DNA of 64,000 bases. Source: Bacteroidales bacterium. Its GTDB lineage: Bacteria; Bacteroidota; Bacteroidia; Bacteroidales; Paludibacteraceae. The stretch lies in NCBI GenBank assembly GCA_015061115.1, contig SUXE01000018.1, positions 1 to 64,000 of the forward strand. Direction: 5' to 3'. Position numbers and translations under genes: made by a program. Below the pieces are notes generated by a model. That model did no database searches. It was not told where the DNA came from and worked only from the letters and a program-made list of their open reading frames with translations. This document shows positions 9,292-17,200 of the stretch, one piece after another (the stretch's first letter is position 1; each line of letters begins with the position of its first letter).

Positions 9292-10088
9292 GTACTATTG
9301 GAACAACTAAAAGGACATTTGTGTTTTGGACCTTTGGTATTATGTTTTTTTTACTTCTTTACATTTTCTTTTCAGGACCTATAGAAAGAAACGATATCTA
9401 TGCCAAATGTAGCAAGGGTGATACCATAAGTTTTGAGATATTCAAGAAAGTTGATAGAATAATGAAAACAGACAAATGGTATTTTGTATTCTTTGATTTA
9501 TATAGAGGAGAAAATTGTATGTATGCTCCTCATTTAATTGTATTAGATCATAATTTTATACTAAAAGGTGCATCTGGAATGATTCCAAAATGTTCTGAAA
9601 TCACGGCAGCAAAAGGAGATACTTTGTTTGGTATCACTTCTGATGAGTATAAAATAAATAGACAAAGATCCAGATACAAATGCCCATATAGAGACGATTT
9701 GCCTAAAAATATTAGGTTTGTCCTGAAAGACTGTGATTTCACTAGATTCAAAAGAGATTGTCGTGCGATAATAGATAGCATAAGAATAAGCAATGATGCG
9801 GAAAACGTCAAGTTGTACCTTAGAATTTCTGAAAATGTAAGTTTTCCTGATAGAAAAACTTATTTGGAAGGCATTGACTTTTATTCTAAAAGTTTCAATT
9901 TGACTAAAGAGTTAGAAGTCCCGGTATCATCATTGTTTTTTGATAAAACCAGCGTAAATCTTTGTGACCATATAATTGAGGATGGTGTTCCAACTATGTC
10001 TTGGTATGAAATGTACACTTTGGATGATAAGGTCATAGATGATTTTTTCTGTGATTATTGGAATAAGATAAAAGAAGGTATTCATTAA
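9288..10088 (+). CDS. membrane-anchored hypothetical protein
   Basis: The 266-residue product has one N-terminal transmembrane segment (about residues 11-27, FWTFGIMFFLLLYIFF) with a short positively charged N-terminus, and a soluble region after it, expected to face the periplasm. No domain is recognised. The GTG start overlaps the stop of the preceding gene, and a purine-rich AGAGGAGG lies right over the overlap. Being sandwiched between two copies of the same gene and coupled to the first suggests that it belongs with them in one functional module. Confidence 0.65.
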   Translation: MSTIGTTKRTFVFWTFGIMFFLLLYIFFSGPIERNDIYAKCSKGDTISFEIFKKVDRIMKTDKWYFVFFDLYRGENCMYAPHLIVLDHNFILKGASGMIPKCSEITAAKGDTLFGITSDEYKINRQRSRYKCPYRDDLPKNIRFVLKDCDFTRFKRDCRAIIDSIRISNDAENVKLYLRISENVSFPDRKTYLEGIDFYSKSFNLTKELEVPVSSLFFDKTSVNLCDHIIEDGVPTMSWYEMYTLDDKVIDDFFCDYWNKIKEGIH

Positions 10089-10127
10089 TCATTATGGCAA
10101 TTCGCATACAAATCTAATATTTTAATT

Positions 10128-10619
10128 ATGGCAAGTAAAAAATACATAGAAGCACGTGATAATCTAGTTAAGGCTATTGATTTGGCAAATCAAGTACTTT
10201 TAGAATATCCTCTGGGAAGAGATAAAATGAATTATGTTTATGACGGCGTATCATATACTTTAATTGAATGGTTTATTAAATGTAATAATCATACAAAAGA
10301 GTTAGTCCTAAATGCAGAAAAGAAATTTCAAACGTTGCAAAGTTTAAAATATGATATTGAAGATATTTTTACTTATTTCCAAGAAGCTGCAGGACCTGAC
10401 GTAGATGATTTTTGGCGACGTATTAAGGAAGCGAATCTTCCGTATGAGCGAGAGAACAAACTGGAAAAGATAATGAAGCGAGGACGAATCCGCAATGATA
10501 TTGAGTATGACTATGTGATAGACACTATTGTGCCGTTCCAGCAGGAAGGGATTCTCTCAGAAGAGGATGTCAAAAAACTTAATGAGATGATTGAAAAGTT
10601 TGAAAATAAGAGGAGGTGA
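10128..10619 (+). CDS. hypothetical protein, copy B of a duplicated pair
   Basis: This 163-residue paralog of the protein at 8728 is shorter by 24 residues in its middle. The N-terminus (MASKKYIEARDNL) is similar and the C-terminal part from LNAEKKFQTL onward is the same except for one E-to-D change. At the DNA level 10309-10619 matches 8981-9291 with only two differences in 311 bp that I can find, while the 5' parts have diverged. The function is unknown. It begins 39 bp after the membrane protein gene and ends before the inverted-repeat element. Confidence 0.75.
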   Translation: MASKKYIEARDNLVKAIDLANQVLLEYPLGRDKMNYVYDGVSYTLIEWFIKCNNHTKELVLNAEKKFQTLQSLKYDIEDIFTYFQEAAGPDVDDFWRRIKEANLPYERENKLEKIMKRGRIRNDIEYDYVIDTIVPFQQEGILSEEDVKKLNEMIEKFENKRR

Positions 10620-10664
10620 TTTAGAAGTTGTTTAAATTTAATTTAAGAATTTGGTTATAGATTC

Positions 10665-10813
10665 GAGGATTGTTAAGAACCCATGTTTAATAGATATTGG
10701 TCCTGACTTCACCGCATCTGCGAGTTCGTAAGAACGAGCAGTTATATTTTTAGTGCTCGCCTTCGGCTCGCACTAGAAAGAAGGGTTAGGACGTTCCGCT
10801 CTTAACAATCCTC
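10665..10813. repeat. complete 149-bp inverted-repeat element
   Basis: Terminal inverted repeats GAGGATTGTTAAGA (10665-10678) and TCTTAACAATCCTC (10800-10813) pair exactly over 14 bp. A second inner pair, TCCTGAC (10701-10707) with GTTAGGA (10785-10791), and two internal hairpins (about 10718-10741 and 10753-10773) sit between them. No coding frame fits. Partial copies of the same sequence are at 8484-8560 and 28626-28684, so this is a dispersed, probably non-autonomous, structured repeat. Confidence 0.8.
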
Positions 10814-10879
10814 ATTTATGACTTTCCAACTATCATATTTTTCTCATACTATAATGATTTGCGTCTATGTGGAAATAAA

Positions 10880-10907
10880 AAAAGGAGAACATTTCTGCTC
10901 TCCTTTT
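10880..10907 (-). terminator. terminator of tRNA-Leu(UAG)
   Basis: AAAAGGAGA and TCTCCTTTT form an 8-9-bp stem around a 10-nt loop. On the minus strand it is followed by a T-run, directly after the 3' end of the tRNA. An almost identical sequence ends the tRNA-Pro gene at 61427-61452. Confidence 0.8.
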
Positions 10908-10908
10908 G

Positions 10909-10990
10909 TGCGGATGACGGGACTCGAACCCACACGTCGCAAGACACTAGATCCTAAGTCTAGCGCGGCTACCAATTACGCCACATCCGC
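10909..10990 (-). tRNA. tRNA-Leu (anticodon UAG)
   Basis: Read on the minus strand, the 82-nt sequence starts GCGGATG and ends CATCCGC plus discriminator A, giving a full acceptor stem. The anticodon stem CTAGA/TCTAG encloses CTTAGGA, so the anticodon is UAG and reads CUA codons. A long variable arm (typical of class II tRNA-Leu) and a T-arm with GGTTCGAGTCC are present. CCA is not encoded. Confidence 0.95.
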
Positions 10991-11001
10991 ATTTGCGATT
11001 G

Positions 11002-11033
11002 CAAAGGTAGTGCTATATTGGGCGTTCTCCAAA
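11002..11033 (-). promoter_or_regulatory. promoter of tRNA-Leu(UAG)
   Basis: On the minus strand TTTG (11030-11033) is followed after 20 nt by TACCTTTG (11002-11009), a full -33/-7 Bacteroidetes promoter, about 12 nt before the mature tRNA end. The same TACCTTTG box precedes the other two tRNA units. Confidence 0.75.
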
Positions 11034-11094
11034 TGTTTTTCTGACTTTTTTTGAAAAATGTTTGTTGCTGTTTGACAATCAATGAGATAATTTT

Positions 11095-11880
11095 TTACGG
11101 TTTTATCTCAAAATTATCAGCGTCTTTCCAAACAGGGAATTTTCTGCGGAATTTTTCCAACGCTTCTTTGTCAAATTCAGCTGTGATGATTTTTTCTTCA
11201 TTGTCGGCAGTGGCGAGTGTTTTGCCTTTGAAATCGAAGATGGTGCTCTGTCCGTTATATTCGAGGCAGAGATTGTCCACTCCGATGCGGTTGGCCGCAC
11301 ATACGTAGGCTTGGTTTTCAATGGCTCTCGCTTTCAGCAGAGTCAGCCAGCTGTCGATGCGGACAGTTGGCCAGTTCGCCACATTGATCAGGATGTCGTA
11401 ATTGTTTCCTGTGTTGCGCATCCACACTGGAAATCTGACGTCGTAGCAGACGCTTAGATTGATGTTCCATCCTTTGTAGCTGATTATCGTTTGTTTTTCT
11501 CCTCCTGAGAATGCCTCACGTTCCATGCCGATGGAGAAGAGATGTTTCTTGTCGTAGTGGCTTACACTTCCGTCTTCAGTGATGAAAAAACAACGGTTGT
11601 ACACATTTCCGTCTTCTTTTATTGGCAGAGAGCCGCATATCGCAATTCCATATTCTTTTGCTAATGTTTTGATTTTTGTGATCGACTTGCCATCCATCTC
11701 TTCCGCAAGATTGTGGGCGTCTGTTGAAAAACCAACATTATACATCTCTGGCATCACCAGAAGATCCAGTTTGGGATTCTCTGCGTCGCTATAATATTTT
11801 TTTATTTCCTCTTCGACGCGAATGTTGTTGGCGTCGGGATTCATCCATTGAATGTCGTATTGAAATATTCCGATTCTCAT
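11095..11880 (-). CDS. carbon-nitrogen hydrolase, omega-amidase (YafV/Nit2) type
   Basis: A nitrilase-superfamily amidase of 261 residues with the Glu-Lys-Cys triad visible: E45 in MPEMY, K111 in YDKKHLF and C145 in VCYDVRFP. The single-domain length and the FPVW after the cysteine region fit the YafV/Nit2-like branch, which hydrolyses alpha-ketoglutaramate or similar omega-amides, salvaging transamination by-products of glutamine and methionine. The exact substrate is inferred from similarity only. It is cytoplasmic. The start lies 21 bp downstream of the glycosyltransferase stop, so the two minus-strand genes are probably cotranscribed although their functions have no obvious link. Confidence 0.85.
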   Translation of the reverse strand: MRIGIFQYDIQWMNPDANNIRVEEEIKKYYSDAENPKLDLLVMPEMYNVGFSTDAHNLAEEMDGKSITKIKTLAKEYGIAICGSLPIKEDGNVYNRCFFITEDGSVSHYDKKHLFSIGMEREAFSGGEKQTIISYKGWNINLSVCYDVRFPVWMRNTGNNYDILINVANWPTVRIDSWLTLLKARAIENQAYVCAANRIGVDNLCLEYNGQSTIFDFKGKTLATADNEEKIITAEFDKEALEKFRRKFPVWKDADNFEIKP

Positions 11881-11901
11881 TTTATTATATTTTGCTTTCA
11901 G

Positions 11902-12999
11902 CTATCGGTTTGTTCCCTCAGCTGACTCATAAATAGCTTTAAGTTTTGCCTCTTCTTTTTCCCAACACAATTCAGTCGCCACTCTGCTGAATTTATCATG
12001 GTCGATAGGCTCGTCGAGCATGGAATTGATAGATTCGGCCAATGCTTCAGGAGAATAGTCAGAGATAAGTTTGCCAGTCTCGTATGTGGCGACGATTCTG
12101 CGTATTTCCGGGAAGTCGGTGGCGAGAAGAGGCACATGGCATTGTATCATGTCGAACACACGGTTGGGTAGGGCATAATAATAGCTCAGACCTTGGTTTT
12201 TGAGCAGACAGACTCCAATCGATGCTCTTTTGGTGATTGACGCAAGTTCAGCGTATGGGATATGTCCGAGGAATATTATGCGGTCGTTGGCTTTCGTTTT
12301 CAATTCATCGTAGAGATCACCTTTGCCAGCGACAACAAAAATAGCGTCTTCTCTGACAAAAGGCATCGCGTCTATGATCCATTCCACTCCTCTTCCCACG
12401 TTGACAGCTCCTTGGTAGAGGATGATTTTCTTATCAGTAGGAATAGAGTTTATTTCAGTAGACGGAATGTCGTCCAGACTTTTGTAGGATGGCATGTTGC
12501 GCACCACACCAAGGTCGATGCCATATCTTTTCTTGTAATAATCAGCTATAGATTGGCAGACGGTGCATCCATGTTTGACTTTTGGCAGAATCCAGTCTTC
12601 GACTTTAGTCCATACTCCCTTCACGAACTTGCGGTTTGTCACCTCTGGCACCTCCGGGAAGAGCTCGTGGAGATCCACCACGAGAGGTTTGCCACGCAGT
12701 TTGGCGGCGAGATAAGTGCCGGCAAGAGCGTCAGTGTCGTTGGCAGTGAATATATCAGCGTCGGAAAAAAGCAGATGGAAGAAAAATCTGATATTGATTT
12801 CAGCGTAGAAAAGGACGCCCCGTTTGAAGAAGACGTTGAGACGTTCAGTGGCATACTCTTTCTGATATGGTTTGCATGGTCGGCTTTTGCAACCGACCAC
12901 TTTGACGTCGTAACCGAATTTGTGAAGCGAAGTCGCCACTTTATTGACGCGCTGGTCGCTTTCAAGGTTATTTGTGACAGTGAGTGTTATCTTTGTCAT
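11902..12999 (-). CDS. family-4-type (GT-B) glycosyltransferase
   Basis: The 365-residue product has a GT-B arrangement: an N-terminal acceptor domain starting with TVTNNLESDQRVNK, a DLHELFPE segment near 130, and a C-terminal nucleotide-sugar domain with ILYQGAVNVGRGVEWIIDAM (about 213-232), VVAGKGDLYDEL (about 243-254) and a late FDMIQCHVPLLATDFPEIRRIV (in place of the usual E-x7-E). This places it in the broad GT4 (RfaB) group that builds LPS, capsule or glycoprotein glycans. The donor sugar and product are unknown. A TATTTTTG -7 box lies upstream on the minus strand. It shares the intergenic region with the divergent nuclease gene. Confidence 0.8.
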   Translation of the reverse strand: MTKITLTVTNNLESDQRVNKVATSLHKFGYDVKVVGCKSRPCKPYQKEYATERLNVFFKRGVLFYAEINIRFFFHLLFSDADIFTANDTDALAGTYLAAKLRGKPLVVDLHELFPEVPEVTNRKFVKGVWTKVEDWILPKVKHGCTVCQSIADYYKKRYGIDLGVVRNMPSYKSLDDIPSTEINSIPTDKKIILYQGAVNVGRGVEWIIDAMPFVREDAIFVVAGKGDLYDELKTKANDRIIFLGHIPYAELASITKRASIGVCLLKNQGLSYYYALPNRVFDMIQCHVPLLATDFPEIRRIVATYETGKLISDYSPEALAESINSMLDEPIDHDKFSRVATELCWEKEEAKLKAIYESAEGTNR

Positions 13000-13025
13000 T
13001 TCTTGTGTCTTTCATGTATCACGCA

Positions 13026-13033
13026 CAAAAATA
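13026..13033 (-). promoter_or_regulatory. -7 box of the glycosyltransferase-amidase unit
   Basis: The minus strand reads TATTTTTG, an exact TAnnTTTG match, 26 nt upstream of the glycosyltransferase start. A near match on the plus strand (TATTTTCG, 13067-13074) may serve the divergent nuclease gene. Confidence 0.6.
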
Positions 13034-13095
13034 ATTTGTTTTTGTTTTTTTTCCCCTTCATTTTTGTATTTTCGCAAAACAAGTTGATAGATTAT

Positions 13096-14034
13096 ATGAA
13101 AAAGATATTTTCCCGTACATTAAAAATTGTTTCTTTGTTGATGTTAAGTGGTTGTTATACAGAAACTAAGCATGATTTTGCAGGAATTCCGACGTCGCAA
13201 AACGAACAGAAACAGGCAGAAAAGAGCTTGGAGCAGACCCCACCGTCGACGAAGAAAAGTGCAAACAAGTATAGCACTGCCGACGCTATTGCCGACCTAC
13301 AGAAGATGGGAGAGGGCGATTCTATTTTCATACATTCCACCCGTCGTGGAAAAGTCTACCATCACAAGCATTATTTCCTATCGTATAGTGAGAGAGATGA
13401 GCAGGCAGAATGGGTGAGTTATGAGTTGACATACGATGAGGTCACAAATACGTCAGCGAAAAAAGAGGATTATTTCAACGATGATCCGATAATCGAAACA
13501 GGTTCAGCCACATATTCGGATTATTCGGGCACTGGCTACGACCGTGGACACATGGCACCGTCGGCAGATTTCCGTTTTGATAAGGTTGCGCAGATAGAAT
13601 GCTATTACATGAGCAATATGAGTCCGCAGGTTCACGCGTTCAACGCTGGACTTTGGAACGATTTGGAAAACATGACACGCTATTGGGCAAGACTTTATGA
13701 TAGAGTGTATATTGTCACAGGTCCGCTATTGACAGGAAAAGAGCAGAAACTTGTGAAGAAGAAGGGAGATCGCACGTTCAAGACGAAAGTGTCTATCCCT
13801 ACACATCATTTCAAGGTTGTGTTTGACTATAGCAACAAGAAGCATCCAAAGATGATAGCGTTCCTCATGCCGAATGAGAAAAACTTAAAGGGAAAGATAA
13901 TGGATTACGCTATGTCGGTAAGAGAATTGGAGAATAAAACAGGACTTGATTTCTTTAAGAACATGCCGAGAAAGACACAGGATTATCTTGAAACTTATGT
14001 CAAAAAGAGCGAGTGGCAAACGTATGATAGATAA
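13096..14034 (+). CDS. DNA/RNA non-specific endonuclease, lipoprotein
   Basis: The 312-residue product has a type II signal peptide with lipobox LSGC (Cys20), a low-complexity Lys/Ser/Glu linker (about 30-58), and a beta-beta-alpha metal nuclease domain of the NUC (Serratia nuclease) family. The catalytic motif is DRGHMAPSAD with His152; the metal-binding Asn is in NMSPQVHAFNAGLWNDLE (about 175-192). It should degrade nucleic acid at the outer membrane or cell surface, for nutrient scavenging or biofilm DNA turnover. The frame stays open back to 12262, but that extension is antisense to the glycosyltransferase gene; the ATG at 13096 begins the signal peptide. Confidence 0.88.
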   Translation: MKKIFSRTLKIVSLLMLSGCYTETKHDFAGIPTSQNEQKQAEKSLEQTPPSTKKSANKYSTADAIADLQKMGEGDSIFIHSTRRGKVYHHKHYFLSYSERDEQAEWVSYELTYDEVTNTSAKKEDYFNDDPIIETGSATYSDYSGTGYDRGHMAPSADFRFDKVAQIECYYMSNMSPQVHAFNAGLWNDLENMTRYWARLYDRVYIVTGPLLTGKEQKLVKKKGDRTFKTKVSIPTHHFKVVFDYSNKKHPKMIAFLMPNEKNLKGKIMDYAMSVRELENKTGLDFFKNMPRKTQDYLETYVKKSEWQTYDR

Positions 14035-14207
14035 ACGTAGATCCGCTTATTTTTGTGACTTGTTGGAGAAATTGAGAGAAGGACAAACAATTTAACTCTA
14101 TATAAATGTTTTACAACAGAAATGAAAAAACTTCTGTCAAACACAGTAGATAAAGTTAAACTCTTAATTTTTAACTCTTAATTCTTAATTGTAAGAGTAA
14201 AAAGTGC

Positions 14208-14215
14208 TATATTTG
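14208..14215 (+). promoter_or_regulatory. -7 box of the beta-helix protein gene (TATATTTG)
   Basis: An exact TAnnTTTG match ends only 5 nt before the ATG at 14221. With transcription starting a few bases downstream, the mRNA would be leaderless or nearly so. The 186-bp gap 14035-14220 also holds short AT-rich repeats (AACTCTTAATT twice) and no gene. Confidence 0.65.
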
Positions 14216-14220
14216 CCACT

Positions 14221-17200
14221 ATGAAATGGAATAAATTATTTTTGATCAATATATTCATGCTCCTAGGCCTCCTATTGAGCCCGGTGCATGCTGCTTATTA
14301 TGGCCTTTTTGAAACGCCTTCCACTACGGATTCAATGGCTGTGATGAAGACACGAAAGAGTGACGAAAATATCACCTGGTTATGTAAAAAGACAAAAATC
14401 ACACATAAGATTCATTTGCGTCGAAGCAGATACAAATTGTCGAAGGAAGACCAGTCGATGCATGAGTTGAGTGAGCCAGTCAATGTGGTTGTGGCTTCGC
14501 CATTCAGTGTTATGAGAATGTCTAAACCAATGTCTTTCAAGGATATGGGTTTCCCAACGGAAGATTGGCTAGACGGTGCCACTATCACACTTACGTTCAA
14601 ACGCAGCGGAGCTCCTGATACTCTTTATGTCGGAATGCCAGCTCCTGAGAAGCAGAGACCAGCGCCACAAATCGTGGAAGAGAATGGCAAGAGCATGTTC
14701 CTTTGTCGAGGCGAGTGCAGAAGTTTTCGTGCAAGTGTGCCAAAGGGTTTGCCTGAATCTAATCTGATCTACAATTGGTATATCGACAACGAACTGATGA
14801 CTGGTCGTTACGACCGTTGGTTTGAGACTTATTCCCGTGCTAATATAGAAGACGGTGAGCATATCATATCTTGTGACGTCAGAGTCGGAGAAAATGGGAC
14901 ACCGTCGCCACGTGCGGAATACAAGATCGTACAGTCTACATCCAATGAAAATTGTTTGAAGAGTGTGCGTGCATTCCCATATTGGGGAGTGGAGTGTGCC
15001 AATGAGACAGATCCGAGTGATTTCCGCTGGAATGAGACATGTGAATGGGGTTCTTTCTCTTGGATTCCTATTGAGAATTACTCGCACTTTTATCTTGAGG
15101 CTATCAATCGTAAAGTGGTGGCAAAGAAAATCACTAACGATCCGGCAATCAAGCATTTCCAGTTGGTGGAGGATAGTGAAGTCGACGACGAATATAAATT
15201 CTTCGATCTTCCTTTGAATGTCAAGGCATACGCAGAGGAACCGTTTGAAGGTCAGACTATCTATTTCCGTTTCGTCGGGGATACAGTTCATTTCACGACA
15301 ATCCCATATATCCGTCCTCATGTGGAGGTGAATCCTACTTACATTGATATATGTGAGAATGCGTTTGATGCTGAGAAACTTGAGTTGACAGCAAAGGCAA
15401 CAGGTTTCATGCCAGGCACTGCTCATTATGTGTGGATGTATAGTAAAGAGAAAGATGGAGTGTACGAAGAGTTGAAAGCACCTCATGTAAGAAATTTCGT
15501 ACCGTCGCGTGCTGGATTCTATAAGGTTAAGGCAACAGATAGAGTATACTCTTGTGAAAGTGAACCTGTAGAGGCTGGTTTGAAGACGACAGACTGTCAG
15601 CCGGTAGAGATTATATGCACAGGTCAGGATTACGTATGTAAGGGTACAACGACAATCTTGAAATCTTCGTTGGAAGGCAGCGCATACAAATATAAATGGT
15701 ATGTCGGACGTATGGATGCCCAGAATGTGGAAGATCTGCGTGAGATACCAGGCGAGACTTCAGCTACTTTGCAGGCTGGTGCCAACAAAGAGGATGAGGG
15801 ATATTTCCTTGAGGTGGAGAAAGACGGACGTACGATTTTGTCTTATCCGTTCCATGTGCGTAAACTTGCCACTATCAATGGAAATGTGACATTGGATTTG
15901 CAGATGTTCCCGGCTACTGTTTGTGAAGGTAGTATCGTGAATATCAAGGCTTCCGTCCTGACAAATGTCTTTGATTTTGAATTGATCAATGGAAAGTATG
16001 ACTACCATTTCTTGAAGAAATCTCTTTATGATTACGATTATCGTGAAGTCAAATATGTGAAGGGAGCAAGCTCAACAGCTATCCTTCAGGAGGTGGCTTC
16101 TGCTGTCGCGTCATATAAAGTGGAGGTCATCGGATGTAATGGTAAAGTCAGAAAAGACGAACCGGTCGATATGGTTCCTAGAAATGATAACAGCTGTAAT
16201 GCTAATGAGATATATGTAAAAGAAGACGGTAATGATGACGAGAACGATGGACGTAGCTGGGCAACAGCGTTCCAGACTCTAGACCGTGCTATCCAGGAGT
16301 TGGAGGCGATGCGTTCGACTCAGGCTCACGCCAACGACAATATTGCGATATATCTTGCTGAGCAGGTATACACTCCTACATCAGAAGAGGGATTCATATT
16401 CCCGTCTAATGTGACCGTTTACGGAGGTTATGATATTTCTCCTGTCGACGGTACTGCAAGTGGCAAAACACGTAATCCACGTACTCCTGCCAATCCGGAT
16501 GGAAACATGACTGTGTTCAAGGTGCAGGATCCAAACGGTAGATTGGTATCGTTGGTAGACAACCATAACATCAAGTTCTGCGGTATAATATTCGATGGCT
16601 CAAGCCTTGCAGGAGAGAGCACGCTGACTGGTAGAGCTATGAGAATTGAGAACAGTACTGTTGTTATCGATTCTTGTTTCATAAACGGATTCTATTTCAA
16701 GTCGACTTCGGATAATCCTGTGACTGCGATCTCAATCGAGAAGGGAAGTGGAAAGGGTCATTCAAAGGTAGAGATCAGAAACACTACAATCTCGCAGATC
16801 AAGGGTGGTCAGGTCGGAGCTTGTATCTCTGTGATGGATGATTGTGAGTTGGATATCTGGAACTCATGTTTCACAAACAACTCATCTTTATACAAGGGTG
16901 GTGTGACGTTGCTTAGCCATAATGTCAGCCCGAAAATAAACATCTACAACTCAACATTCTACGACAACCAGTGTACATCACCTATCGGTTACTATGGCCG
17001 TGTGTTGATGCGATTTGTAGGTGGAAACCCTACCGTCAACATTTATAGTTCTACGCTAAGCGGACGTTTCTATAAAGAGGCTGGTACATTGAAGATCTAT
17101 AATTCGTTGGTGGAGTGTGCAGGACGTTGCGACGAATATGTCAACAACTATCCGGCTAAGTCTAAATTTAAGGAAGCCACTAAAGATGCCAACGAGACAT

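Noticed and set aside
10818-11054. Open frame over the tRNA-Leu(UAG) gene
   Set aside because: It reads antisense through the tRNA and its terminator and has no coding character.
12262-13095. In-frame upstream extension of the nuclease gene
   Set aside because: It is antisense to the glycosyltransferase gene, and the ATG at 13096 begins a clear lipoprotein signal peptide.
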